DNA from: Merluccius polli
Lineage: Eukaryota; Chordata; Actinopteri; Gadiformes; Merlucciidae
Reading direction: 5' to 3'
DNA: 64,000 nt
Assembly: GCA_030340625.1 (NCBI GenBank)
Contig: JAOPHQ010002297.1
Span: 104,501 to 168,500 of the forward strand
Made by a program: the position numbers and the translations under genes. Below the pieces are notes generated by a model that did not search any database, was not told the DNA's origin, and saw nothing but the letters and a program-made list of their open reading frames with translations. Positions 1-12,195 of this stretch are shown here, piece by piece (position 1 is the first letter of the stretch; every line of letters begins with the position of its first letter).

Positions 1-3000
1 TTCTGATTTGCATCAGCCAAAGTCCATGAAACTTGAACTAGAACTGTTTTTTTTTTGTCTGGCTTATATTTGAGGATTACGTGTTTTTATAATGCAAAGT
101 AACATATACGTATAAGTATACGTACTTCGTTGCAGTTATTTTGTAATGTTTGTCTTACAGTTCAAATTTGCGCTACTTTATGACTCTTAATCAAGTGATT
201 TCCTTACGGATGTCTAAACTTTACCGGAGTCACTTTCAACTAAGATATCTGTATTTTTACTCAAGTGTGACTTTCTAGTCATTTATACGCCACTGTTTCT
301 GAGTGTTATGTATGATCCATTTCCCTGTGCTTACTATTACATTCTGAACCACTGCTGCAGCACCCAGAGGGCTTTGTTATTTTCTCCTTTCACTCAACAT
401 TACAGGATTAAACAGAGAGCGCGAGATGACGAAAAAAACAAAACATTATATAAATACTGAATTGTACATACTGAGAACTGAAAAATGCCTATACATTTTT
501 GTTTAAAATGGGCTTTGGGTTATTTAGCACTGAACTTTGAACTTGATGATGCCATTGGTTTTACCATTGTCACTGACTGTACGAAAACCGCAGTCGTTTT
601 CACTATTTCTGACCACAAAAATAGTGTGTTCATGAAGACCATTTTCTTTGTATGTCCTTGATTCTTATTAATTAATATTTAATCCATTGCACAAGTACAT
701 AGTTATCATGGATTATATTGCATTATGTTGTGCACTTGAGCTGGTCATCAGCTAAAAGCACAACCAAGGACTTCCATTTTTAAATCCCTGTCTCATGGAT
801 GAAGAGTGACTCTAGTACCATATAGGCTCGGCATTGTGCTTAAACTCTTTCATTTATTCCAGGTTTTTGTATTATTTAAGGAAAACATAAATCAGGGAAC
901 TGCTCTTACACAGCACAATTCAGTCTACAATTCATCCAGTGCTGACCAGAAGTAAAAAAAAAAAAAAAAAAAGGAGTATTCAAGTGTTGACCACTGAGTA
1001 GCAGGAGAAATATTTCTAGAAAGACACAGCGGAACATAATTCATTTTGATTGGCTGGGGAATTTGCGTCACTTAGTTTCTGCTACTAATACTTGATTTTG
1101 ATTGGGTGGAGGAGGGAGGGAGGGGGTACGGTTTTTTTTGCAATGGTTTGAAATAACGGTTGATTGATGTAGGATGTCTATTATTTAAGGGAGTAGCAGA
1201 TCAGTTGTCGTCTACAATACGCAACTGGAGGAATAACATTAAAATCGTCCTGGGAATCTCGTTAATCTTCGGATGTTTACTACATTGGAAAATAAGAATT
1301 TCTATTTTGTCTGTCTTTGTTCTATTATTATCGGAAATATTTTCACGTTTATTTAAGTATAGGTTATAGTGGTAGCTACTAACCTATGCACAACCTCCAG
1401 AGAATTAACTGAAATGAGAAACATGCCAAACTTTATATCTCCTTGGCTTGTTATAACTATTTTTTAATGCACATTGTCGTTTGCAGTATGACTGGAGGTA
1501 CTGTCATTCAGAGCCCCTCTTATGACGGTTCCTCGGAAGTTCAAGGCAAGCATTCAGGAAACGTTTCTTTCCAAGTCAATGGAGATGTCTCTGGTTTAGT
1601 TAAATGAGACGGAACTCAAATAGGACTCAAGTCAATGACTTATAGTGCTTTAAGGTCAGGGACAATGCCAAGGAGAAAACCCTTTTCATTCATTTTATGT
1701 TCATTTCAATGGTAATCTGTTCAATTAAAGCCCTATACAACATGCCCAGAGGAAAAAAAAAGTTGTTTTAGGCTGACATTTGACAAAAATGCCTTCCTTG
1801 CAGTCATAGGTCTATTTGCTTGAGGAAAGTACAAGTTACAAGTTACATCATAGTTTACAAAATTATGATTTACATTGGGAATGTGACCTTTTCATTGGGT
1901 TAAGATCACAAAATGTAAATACTATGCAATGCGCATTTCCATATTCGGCATGAGTATTTGCATGGTTAGTAGTCCTATCTAGTGTGAAGTGTTATTAATT
2001 CCTTTTTTAACAGTGCTTCCTTTGAGTGTTGTGGCTTGTAGACCATTCTTGTTAACAAATAAATCACATACACTGGACATATGGCATTACTTACAAATGT
2101 TTTGGTTGTATCCATACATATCTGTCAGCCCATGAGGCTTAGTATGAATAAGCCTTACGATACGTTGAGCTACGTTGGGTGACTTGACCTGACTCTGGAC
2201 ATGGTCAGGATTTCTGAAGAAAGGATGTAGGCTAGCATCCAGCAAGGTCATACATCATGCTAAAGTGCTCGGCTGCAGAAGCCAAAATTCCTCGCCACAT
2301 GAAAAAGATGTCTGATGTATTTCTATCCATTTCAGGTCTTTGTCGAGGCTCAGCTTAGCTCCATTTAGGTACATAATCTCAGCGAGAAAAGCATACAAGC
2401 ATTTCCGCTTGGGTGCCTGACAAACTGTAGATACGGCAGGCTTCCATTAAGTCCTCAAAATGAATGTGACTTTATGTTGATTCCCAGAGGTGATAAAAAA
2501 AACTAATACATTACACCCAGAGCGAGCGGTATGGATATCTGTCAGTGTGTCTGCTGAATAAGTAGTCGTGCACCCGCATTGCTCAAAATGAATGGTGTTT
2601 CCTTTACAAGGTAGTGTACCTTTAAAGACACATTGCTCCATTGGTGCTTTGACTGGGGCCTCTTATGACTGACTGAGTGAATGACCCCCTCCTCCATCAC
2701 CCCCACCCCCTGTCCTCACACCCCCACCGCCCCAGGTCCCTGACAACATCCATCCGTGGGTGTCATTGAGGAAGATTGGTGGCGATGGGATGGGGGGGGT
2801 CCTTTAATTTGTCATCCGTTGGGGGGGGGGAGTCCATCAGTCGTCCATCAATGTGTTTCCCCGTGCGCTAATCAAATATGATCGTGGTGATTATGACCTT
2901 CACAAGGGGTCAAGGTGTCACAACGAGAGAAGATCGTGCGCGCGCGTGTTTTGAAATATCTGCTGCTGTCTGTCGGACGGTCCAGACATGGTTATGATTT

Positions 3001-3186
3001 GGTGTGGCTCTCAGTGTTTGATATACCCTTGTTCCCTGTGAAGGGTGGCCGGATGTTGCTTCCATGAAGTCCGAAGTCGGACTGATTGGACTCGGGACTT
3101 GGGCTGGGTGGGGCTGCACACCTGTGGTGCATGAGCAATCACGGCACCCAGGCTAGACCAGCCATCACCACACACACTTAGGAATG

Positions 3187-3197
3187 TATATTCAACC

Positions 3198-3235
<38 letters not shown>

Positions 3236-3254
3236 TATATTTGGGTTGAATATA
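3187..3254. repeat. AT-microsatellite inside an 18-bp inverted repeat
   Basis: The left arm at 3187-3204 contains TTCAACCCAA and the right arm at 3237-3254 contains TTGGGTTGAA. They are exact reverse complements over 18 bp and enclose an AT run. The whole segment can fold into a long hairpin. Confidence 0.85.
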
Positions 3255-4022
3255 GCATATATAGGTACGGTAATTGCGGGGGGGTTTTCCCCTCAGTTTG
3301 CAGGAACATATTTCCGTGTTCTTTCTTTCTTTCTGTATTTCAGCATCAACTATTGAGCACTAATTTAGACAGTAAAGAAAAAAGCCAGAAGGACATAGCA
3401 AGATAATTAAGAGGCGTCAGTTTTTTCCTGCACGAACACTTTAACATGCATACAAAGTAGGTACACAATGTACGTCAGTGTGATAGGCAGACAAGTCAAT
3501 CTTCTCCGTGATGTTACAGATCAGAAGCTTATTTTTGTCTTTGTTAATGTAGGTAGCAGAAAAAGCAGGAGAAGCCAAAGCCAAAAAACAGAGCCAAAGC
3601 CTCTCAATCTAATTAACTGTCAGCTGCTGTTTCATCGAATAGTCAGGTTGTAGCATCTATGTCAAAGCATAGCGCAGTTAAAATTAGGCTGGGCTTATTA
3701 AATACCTTGAAGATTGCAATTACAGTTTTAATGGGTTTGAGATACACATGCATCGCTAGTTTGAAAAAAGAGCATTTAAATATCGTCACTGTTGATGTTG
3801 CTGTATTTTATACTTGTTTACGTATATATGTGGCATGTGGTCTTTTCATGGGTGATATTTCCAACATTTCCATGACAATGACATGTGGTTCAATTCAATT
3901 AGTGAAGAAGTTGTGCTGTCACTCTTCCTCGCCCTGGTGCTCCTTCATCCTCATCACTCCACTTCCTACTTTCTTCTTCCCAAACAGTGAGAATCGCGAG
4001 CTCTGGGACACCTCACATCTCA

Positions 4023-4048
4023 CCCCCCCCCCCCCCCCCCCCCCCCCC
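4023..4048. repeat. Poly-C run of 26
   Basis: This is an uninterrupted run of C followed directly by a CA repeat and then CACACG variants to about 4080. It lies roughly 500 bases before the first coding exon. Confidence 0.95.
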
Positions 4049-4550
4049 ACACACACACACGCAAAACACACACGCACACAATGACAGTTTCAAAGATGAT
4101 TCAGTGGAGACATATTCTGTGAAGAAGAAGCAAAGGAAGTCTATTATAATAATCCTGGATTCTGTTTCATTCAGATGCTAGGACAGAGGCTATGCGAGCG
4201 TAAAAGTGGGGGTTTTGCTTCACAACATGCTTGCATCTCGAGAGCAAGAGACCCAGCCTTGTATGTTTATGGAAAAAGTCATATTTACGCCCCCAATGCT
4301 AAACCGCTATTTTTTTTGCTGTGCTATGGCTTTTGGGGTAGCTTTTTTTTTTTCTCGTAGCATCAAACGAGAGCGTGTTTGCTTAAATAACAATTATCAT
4401 TCAAATATGTATTTCCTTTCCGAAAGGAAACGACACAAGAGTGAGAATAGTCACTTTGCAGTCATTAGCCGTGTCGTTTCTAATTGGGACGTGTCTTTCA
4501 CCTGGCTGCATTAATCATTTAATGCTCTCTTCCCTGTTTCTTCTGTACAG

Positions 4551-4636
4551 CTTTAGGAAAATCCCCGAAAACGTACAAAGGGATTCGATACATCTGTGAT
4601 TGGCTGGGAGACTACTTTGACCCTGCAAAATTGACG
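4551..4636 (+). other. 5' UTR part of the first coding exon of cntn3-like gene
   Basis: This lies between the splice acceptor and the first ATG. It contains no ATG, so no upstream start codon competes with the signal-peptide start. The frame of the start codon stays open through the whole 86 bases back to the acceptor. An N-terminal extension from an upstream exon is therefore not excluded by the sequence, but the signal-peptide position argues that this is UTR. Confidence 0.6.
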
Positions 4637-4691
4637 ATGATGTTGCTATGGAAACTACTCATGCTGCGCTCACTTATGGGGTGCCTTGCAG
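4637..4691 (+). CDS. cntn3: Contactin-3-like, coding exon 1 (start codon and signal peptide)
   Basis: The exon encodes 18 residues, MMLLWKLLMLRSLMGCLA, plus the first base of codon 19. This is a classic secretory signal peptide: a basic residue near the start, a leucine-rich core, and small residues (G-C-L-A) before the cleavage region. It closely resembles the signal peptide I recall for mammalian contactin-3 (MM at the start, WK, GCLA at the end). The exon runs from an acceptor at 4549-4550 to a donor GTAAAGT at 4692 and ends in phase 1. The next exon found, 24.4 kb downstream, begins with two bases that complete the codon. Contactins are GPI-anchored axonal adhesion proteins, so the peptide should direct ER entry. 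The start is the first of two adjacent ATGs; use of the second would shorten the peptide by one residue. Confidence 0.75.
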
Positions 4692-5357
4692 GTAAAGTAT
4701 CTTATTAAGAACTTTTGATGCATGCCAAAAGCTGCCTTTGTGAAGCCTGAGTCCCTATTCATATGTATTTGGGGCAGACGCCGGTATGAAAGCCATGGTT
4801 CAGCAACGGATGAGCCCTGAGCAAACATCCGGATCACATTTTTGTTGTCGCTGTTTTCTCTCCGTAAAGGTTAGATGTTCATGTCTAATAATTAGGAGTG
4901 TTTGTTGCTGAGTAAGGTTATATTATTGAGATGTTTTAAGTGTTTAGTCAGTTAAACTGTTCAAGCATATCATTTCCATTATCAGAGTAAACAATGGGTT
5001 GCTTGGTTGGCTAATTGTTTTCCTCCACTCTGAAACTCTCCACTCTTTACATGCTGTAAGCACCGTCCATCTGGATACAACCATGGGGGTGTTTAGCCTG
5101 GATATGTGTGGGGAACTATACCTTAGCTATGATGCTAAGGTTGTAATGTAAGGCATGAATGGGGTAAATGTAGGGTCTCCAATTAGTCTTACCTTACATG
5201 GTCCACATAGGACAGACAGGAATGAACCAAGTCTCCAGTAATGAGATAACTATGCAATGCTATGAATATAAAAAATATATATAAATATTATGGGATGCGG
5301 TGATGAGGTATGAATTTATACTGAGTATGAAATTAAATATATAGATTTGAATTAAAC

Positions 5358-5404
5358 TGCCCCCTATACACCAGTCAATTAATTTTGACTGGTTTCCGGG
5401 GGCA
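5358..5404. other. Two-part stem-loop
   Basis: The outer arms TGCCCCC (5358-5364) and GGGGGCA (5398-5404) enclose inner arms ACCAGTCAA (5370-5378) and TTGACTGGT (5385-5393). All pairings are perfect. The surrounding sequence is AT-rich. No function can be assigned. Confidence 0.6.
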
Positions 5405-6005
5405 TGGTTATATTTCAAGTGTTTAAGTGTCTAACATGGCAAATATGTTTTAATTATCTTTATACATTTCGATAAGCAATGATAAATTGATTCTTGCGAG
5501 AAAAAAGAATCGGCCAATTTGGCAGTTGGTGTTCATTACTTAAATGGATCTATGAAGACGGACATCAATCAATCCGAATAATCTGACTGCGCTTTTACAA
5601 AAAGAAAAGTCCATCACTCTTTTATCGCACAGTAAAGTTGAATTATCGCTTCATTATACTCTTGGTGCCCAGTTCACCCAAGGGCCTTTCTGGCATTGAT
5701 CTGGCTGGGTGATGAAGGGCTTTCATTTGTCTCCCTTACAAATAGGCGGGGTCAGCGAGGAGTGCTGCCAGAATTACTCTGAGTGTTTAATCAAGAGATA
5801 TCTCATAAGTCACATCGCACGACACCAACGCTGTATTGATGAGGTCACCATTGGGGTTAGGGGTGGATGGGGGTCATCTTCTCATCACTCAACACAAGTA
5901 ACAGAAAGAAAAAAAAAACATCACTTCCTTCCTCCTTTGCTTCATGTACCTATCCTATGTGCCTTGTTAGTGGGAGGGGAGATAATCTTACTGCCGAGAT
6001 ATGGC

Positions 6006-6187
6006 AGTCTGTGTCTACTGTCTGTGGCTACTGTATGTGGGCTACTGTCTGTGGCGACTGCCTGTGGGCGACTGTCTGGGCTACTGTCTGTGGGCTACTG
6101 GCTACTGTCTGTGGGCGACTGTCTGGGCTACTGTCTGTGGGCGACTGTCTGGGCTACTGTCTGTGGGTGACTGTCTGTGGGCTGTAT
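6006..6187. repeat. 26-bp minisatellite
   Basis: The unit is built from two related half-units, ACTGTCTGTGGGCG and ACTGTCTGGGCT, repeated about seven times. It is degenerate on the left and regular on the right. Open frames across it (Cys-Gly-Tyr-Trp-rich) are repeat translations. Confidence 0.85.
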
Positions 6188-8032
6188 GCCATTTAGCTAG
6201 CCACCATGTTGGGGGTGAGCACCACAGTAGTCCCTGGATGCTGGCAAGGCAGACAGCTGTGACCAGCACTTATTAGGGTATGCACTGTCAACGCCAAACC
6301 CTTGTGGAGCAGGTCTCTCTATATGCACATGATTAGCACCATGGAGATTGTTAATGAGATTTTTAAAGGGAACCCAGCATGCATATATATGTGTATATAT
6401 ATACAGTATATATACAGTATATATATATATAATTTTATTTTTTTTGCATAAGTAGTGTGACTATGGTGGTTATAATTAATAGTAGTGTATAGGTACCACT
6501 GCAAAGTGCAAAGTAGGTATTATAGGACCCATCATACATTAATCATCACCGATAAATGTATACAAATTCTAATTTATGAAGCCCATATGAATATTATAGG
6601 TAATATTATTCTGTAGATATTATATTATAGGTATAAGTAGCAGTACATTAAAACCTCTGAACTATGTCAACTATGAACAATGTTCTGCACTAACAGGTGG
6701 TACATTTGTTCTATTTTTGTCATATTTCTTAAAAATAAAAATCCCATGAGATGAATTGCGATGTGCAACATAAAAAAAACATTCAAAGTTCAAGCGACTC
6801 ATCTTTTTCCCACATCCGTCTCGACAGTTGGTATGGCTATGAAATGAAAATAACAATTTCATTCATGGCGACATAATTAGCGATGGAGCTGAAATACAAA
6901 GTGGCTTCACAGCTACACTCATAACGGCGTGGAGTCAGTGAGATGGGAATACAATAGAGAATAATATAGAAAGGTTGGCCTGTACCGCTCATGTCGGCGT
7001 TCTCCCCAGTGTGAGGCTTCACCTGTCGCATCGCTCCTCAACCTCTTTACATACCCCTCACCCCCCCCCCCCCCGCTCTCTCTCTCGCATGTTTCTCGAG
7101 TATAGCTGTGTCTGTTGGAAGAACCACAGCCACATAAAATCCACAGCCACGGTTTCCACTTTTGGTTCAGCGCACAGCGACAGAGGGAGTAGAGGGAGGC
7201 TTAAGGGGGTAGAGTGAAACAAAGTGATTTCATGTATTTTTGGATTTTTCTTAGCCATAGAGGAAGGGGATAAAGTGTGAGAGTAAACCAAGCCAATTTG
7301 CGCCGTGTCCCTTTTTTTCCACTAGCTTGAAAAGAGCATTTCCTCTCCTCTTGTCCTTGTTTGCCCATTGGCTCATGAATTACAGGGATTCTACAATTAG
7401 TTATTTGTATTATTATTATTATTTTACGACCTACATAATTATGATTATAATTATGATTATAATTATGATTAGGGTGATTTTTACTGTTGCTATTATTCGG
7501 CTGATCGTTTTAATATTTGATATAAAAATCAAAATAAGACGTTTTTTCCCCTCCGACGTCCTATTGCAGTGGGCTGAGTGGGTCCCAATGTCAGAGTCTT
7601 CTGCTGAGAGGAGTATATAAATAAGGCTTATAGGAAAGGTCAAGCTGTCCTGTGCGTGCGTGTGTGGATGTGTGCGTGCGTGTGTTTTGCATATGTGTCA
7701 CAAAGTGAAGACTAGTGGGGGTATAGTGTGAGAAGTTAACAAGTCTGTCTTGCTCTCACCCTTTTTCCTTCCCTCTCCCTCCCTCTCTCTCCCTCACACA
7801 TCTTATTCCTTTTGCAACCCAAATTCTAATTTGCGTCTCTGCCACCCCCGCTTATTTGACTACAATGAGAGGACTAAAGCAATGCCTCTACTTCTGATAG
7901 CCAGGCTGCATTTTTTATTTTCTCTCGTTTTTTGGATTGGTGGTGGTGGGGGTGCGTGTTCACCACAGCCATTTGGTTGTGCCTAGCCTAACAGGCCAAT
8001 GCTGAGCTGGTTAAAGGGGCTGTGCTTTCATG

Positions 8033-8063
8033 CAGCACTGTGTAACAATGTTACACAGTGCTG
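8033..8063. other. Perfect 14-bp palindrome with 3-base loop
   Basis: The arm CAGCACTGTGTAAC at 8033-8046 pairs exactly with GTTACACAGTGCTG at 8050-8063 around the loop AAT. It sits directly against the start of the long CA tract. Confidence 0.85.
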
Positions 8064-8233
8064 TGCACACACACACACACATATTGACACACGCGCACAC
8101 ACACACACACACACTCACATTGACACACAAATGCATGCACATACACACAAACACATACACATTGATACACAATTGCATGCACACACACACACAACAATGC
8201 ATACATATGCACACATGCATGCACAGACACACT

Positions 8234-8267
<34 letters not shown>

Positions 8268-8374
8268 CACATGTGTGCAAGCACACATGCTCACACGCAA
8301 ACACACAAGCTGATAAATGCATGCACTTGCACACACACACATACACACACACACACAAACTCTCTCTCTCACAT

Positions 8375-8446
<72 letters not shown>
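8064..8446. repeat. Long variant CA microsatellite
   Basis: This is about 380 bases of (CA)n interrupted by TGACAC, ATGCATGCAC and (TC)n blocks, ending in a nearly pure CA run. The 109-152 residue open frames on both strands here are Thr-His or Val-Cys repeat translations. Confidence 0.95.
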
Positions 8447-8448
<2 letters not shown>

Positions 8449-8654
8449 CAGTAAAAGCAGCATTAAATATGTAAGGATTATTTTTTGATAGCATTTCTAG
8501 ATAGAAGTAGTAGTCAAATGTCTTCCTCAAGGTCTCTTGAGACAGGGGGAGAAGGAGAGTTGAACCAGCATCCTTCTCCAGCCTACACCTACACCCTCCC
8601 TTCGTACCCTCCCTCAGTAGGGCCATGTCTGCTAACTGTCAATATGCTTGTTTA

Positions 8655-8775
8655 GCGTGCCAGGAGGTATAATTTGACTCCCAGCCAAAAGGCCCAAGGT
8701 TTCATTGGGCCCAATGTCAGCCGTCTACCCGTAGGCATCCTTAAGCTTCACTTCAACCCCTGTATCTGAATCCAG
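8655..8775 (+). mobile_element. tRNA-derived SINE, diverged copy
   Basis: It contains a CCCGTAGGCATCCTTAAGC block, then ACCCCTGTATCTGAATCC, matching the body of the SINE seen more completely at 29195 and 35455. The tRNA-like head is poorly preserved. Confidence 0.5.
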
Positions 8776-10224
8776 TAGCACCCCAGTACAACTCGACCAA
8801 ATGGTAAATATGCTTGACAACGGTGACGAACCAGGAAATACAGTGTGATGTCATTCATATCCGAAACTACAGATGTAATGCGAGCATTTAATCCTATTTT
8901 TGTTCAGCATTTTGGGGGGATTTTGCTTTATGTTGTTCATTCAACCTAGTAAATATTTCAATGTGGTGTTTGTGAACGTGCACAACAACAGCATGCTGTG
9001 TGTGTGTGTGTGTTTATTCTCCAGGTTCTTGGATATAAAACCCAACGCATCAGCAATTTACCCTAGACTGGGGTTAACTCTAATTCCTTTCAAATACACC
9101 AATTATAGTAGGCCTATATCATTTCAAATATAGTATTAAATAATATAAAATATCAGCGTGGTTAATAATTTAGTATAGTACGGATGAATCTGCTGACGCT
9201 GGTAAGTATGTTAATATTGCAGTAGCTTCCACCGTGCGTTCATATCATTCGGCGGTATTAAACATTTATGTGGAGGTGTAAAACGGTAGCTTTTATTTGT
9301 TGTTTTAAAACCAGGAAATGAAATTCAACACAAGTCCACTACAACTCACCGAATGTCGACAGCCCAATCACATGGCCAGACGAGCGCCGCAGGCCGCACT
9401 ATGCTCTCAGGTACGAGACACCCCCCCACTCCAATGCTTCCCGATGGGGAAACAGGGGGGGGGGGGGCATGCGCCCAACCTCACGACGTGTTGCCTCGCT
9501 TTGAAGTTGAAATTATTTCAACTTTGACCCCGGCTCACCGCACGACATAACACGCCCAACCAGTAGATTTGCAGTGCAGTCCAAAATGACAGAACGTGTT
9601 AAGCTGCGGCTGATTGTGTGTGTGTGTGTGTTTTAAAACGTGCCGTGCTGGCGAACCTAGCGATGCGTACCGTGTCCCACCACCGCGTCTCATGTTTTTG
9701 TCCCCCCCCCCCACCCCCACCCGCATGCAAGCCATACACTATATACACTAATCCTTTGCACAATGCTGTCTGGTGGGGCGCGGGCCGTACCTGTCCCTGT
9801 GGGTGCGTGGAGAGGGCTTCTTGCTTACTGTTGCCTTTCAGAGATGGAGACTGGTTTGTGGGATGCCAGCTGGCCCTCAGCATACCGCTATACCCTTACA
9901 ACCTCCAGGTTATAGTCCATCTCCCTTTCTCTCTTCTCTTTTTCTTCCTCTCTGCCTCCCCCATCTCTCTCTATTGCTGTATCTCTCTCTCAGCACTCCG
10001 CCCTCCTTTTTCTTGCTGTTTCCTTCCTTTGTTTCTTTGTTTCTTTGTCTTTGTCTTTTTCTTTCTCCTTACCTTTGCCTTTCGCTATAAATCTTTCTCT
10101 CTCCGTGACTCTCTATTTCTGTCTCTAGCTCTCCCTCACTCCCTCCCTTTTTATTTCTCCTTCGTTTCTTTCTCTTCTCTCTCCTTCCCTCCCCGTTTCC
10201 CTTTCTTTATCTGCATCCTTCTCC

Positions 10225-10227
<3 letters not shown>

Positions 10228-10264
<37 letters not shown>
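10228..10264. repeat. CT microsatellite within a long pyrimidine-rich tract
   Basis: The pure CT run ends a roughly 350-base pyrimidine-rich region (9915-10264). The 241-codon open frame that spans it is Ser/Leu/Phe low complexity. Confidence 0.9.
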
Positions 10265-10268
<4 letters not shown>

Positions 10269-10841
10269 GGAAAAAGGATATTTGAAAGGCCATTGTTAGC
10301 CATGGTCCTTTTGGTAATTATTATTATTATAATCCAGTGGTGATGACAGCTCAGGCCATGTGAGCCATGCAGGTACAGTGGCACAGCCGCCCACTGCGGT
10401 AGAAATCAACTTTGGTACAACTGTCACCCACTGAACAAATGACGTCGGTGTGGTTGTTCAGCCAGGTACATAAATGTAACTGTTAGTCAGTGATGAAATC
10501 ACTTTGAGTGGGAAAAAAACTTGAAATTGTACTTATTTTTAATTAGTTTTGATACTACTACGGGAAACACAGAACATTTTGAAGTAGGAGTCGACTGCAT
10601 TTAGCTGGTCGTGTGCCCAGGCTTGAAGACTTTAAAGAATAGGTCGATGTTTCACCTACTGTCATGGGCCAGAGTATGCCACTATATCTTATAGTGACGT
10701 TAACTACATTATTCAGTGTTACTCCAATAATACTTCATAACGATGCTTCATCCGTTGATGACGCCGGTAGCGCCGATTCATCATCAATCAACTGTCTACT
10801 TCGAGAGAATATTGAAATGAAATAAAAAAGTGAATCAAAAC

Positions 10842-11241
10842 TAGTGGTGGGCATAGATTAATTTGTTTAATCTAGATTAATCTCACTGTAATCTTGGAAT
10901 TAATCTAGATTAATCTAGATTAAAATGGCTCATTTGAATTATGTCGAAGGCATTCATAATATGTGTGTGCTCCCTTAATAATGACTAAAAGTAAGTCTGC
11001 GTGATCGTAACCCACCCCGGACCTATGACCGACGGGGGGGGGGGGGGGGGGGGGGGGGGCGCAGACGTTCCGCGGCGCTTACCTTCCTTGGTGGAAATCC
11101 GGTATAGACCCAGCTCCCCAACTTTGAGAATAGATTAACGGTGATCATTTTTTTATCGCGCGATAAGAGTCTCGCGTTATCGCAGCGCGTTATCGCAGCG
11201 CGTTATCGCAGCGCGTTAACGCCGATAACGGCCCACCACTA
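10842..11241. mobile_element. Non-autonomous hAT-type element (400 bp)
   Basis: The ends TAGTGGTGGGC and GCCCACCACTA are perfect 11-bp terminal inverted repeats. They are flanked by the exact 8-bp direct repeat ATCAAAAC at 10834-10841 and 11242-11249. The 8-bp duplication is the hAT signature. Inside are TAATCTAGATTAATCTAGAT repeats, a 26-base G run (11034-11059) and a short array of GCGTTATCGCA units near the right end. There is no transposase frame. Confidence 0.9.
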
Positions 11242-12034
11242 ATCAAAACGTTTTATTCCTAGAGACTCAAGTGACAATTTTGTAATCATACAATAACAGA
11301 GTTGTTTTTTAATAGTAATATCGTCGACTATGCTATACTATGGTTTACAGTTTCTAGTTTCTTGTAAACTAAGTCCTCAGCGTTGAAAGTAGATGGATGA
11401 GCATGAAAGGGTCTGTGACAGGAGAAGAGACTTAATAGTATATACTCTCTATAGCTGTGTTTTGAATTCCCCCCCCCCCCCCCCACCGAAGAGCTGGGAG
11501 AGAGCCATCTTTTTAAATAGCTTGGGCAGGCATGAAAGATATGGGCAGATATTCCCTACTGCTTGACCTTTAACCTCTTTATGAAGTCTTTTACATTGCC
11601 TCCATGGGTTAGAAACTCCCCCAGGCGCACCTAAGCCTCCTGAAGCATGATGGGAAAGAGAAGTTTGCATGTGTGCATGCCCATGCATGAGTCCCACTTG
11701 CAGAACCTGCTTGTATGTTGTTGTATTATCTCCGAGAAGCAGCAAGGAGCGTTTCTATTTATTTAGCGAGTGAATGTGTAGCGGGTCAGAGAAACCATTA
11801 GGTCCTCTGAACTTGGATGTTTTTCAGAAGAGTTGCGTGTCCAGGTTTATTCTTTATATTTCCAGGGCCGGCTGTTATGTTAACGTTGCAGTGTGGTTTC
11901 AGTGGGTTGCAGCGAGGCAATTCATCTTTTGAATTGCAGCCGATTGCATTGAGTTCTGAAAAATGAACTATTTGGATTGTGCTTTATTTGTATTGTGATT
12001 AACATTGACCTTAATAAACATAATCTGATGGAGT

Positions 12035-12195
12035 ATTTACTATTTAGTCATTTAGCTTGACGCTTTTATCCAAAGCGACTTGCGCTAATTATTTTTAGAT
12101 CCATGTCATTAAGGTGCAGGTAGGGATTAGGTGTCTTGCTCAAGAATGCCTACAGTTAGACTGCAGACATCGAACCCAGAACCTTTATGCAATAG
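12035..12195 (-). mobile_element. tRNA-derived SINE, minus orientation
   Basis: It reads TTTAGTCATTTAGC, then TTATCCAAAGCGACTT, GTGTCTTGCTCAAG, and ends with ATCGAACCCAGAACC, the reverse complement of an RNA polymerase III B-box region. This is the same family as the copies at 29195, 35455, 53890 and 59370. Confidence 0.75.

Larger units (their letters stand above)
1..4550 (+). other. Upstream intron (5' of first coding exon)
   Basis: No coding exon is recognisable here. The stretch is inferred to be intron because the first coding exon at 4551 is preceded by a strong acceptor (pyrimidine tract ending TTCTGTACAG), so a 5' non-coding exon and the promoter should lie further upstream. It holds a poly-A run (about 955-972), G-rich and C-rich patches (1105-1130, 2685-2835), an AT-rich palindrome (3187-3254) and a 26-base poly-C run followed by CA repeats (4023-4060). 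No promoter or CpG island was recognised. Confidence 0.6.

Noticed and set aside
8011..8488. Open frames of 109-152 codons on both strands
   Set aside because: They are direct translations of CA/GT repeats (His-Thr or Val-Cys), with no homology or gene context.
9618..10343. 241-codon frame, the longest in the window
   Set aside because: It is a Ser-Leu-Phe-rich translation of a pyrimidine tract and CT microsatellite, with no domain or conserved motif.
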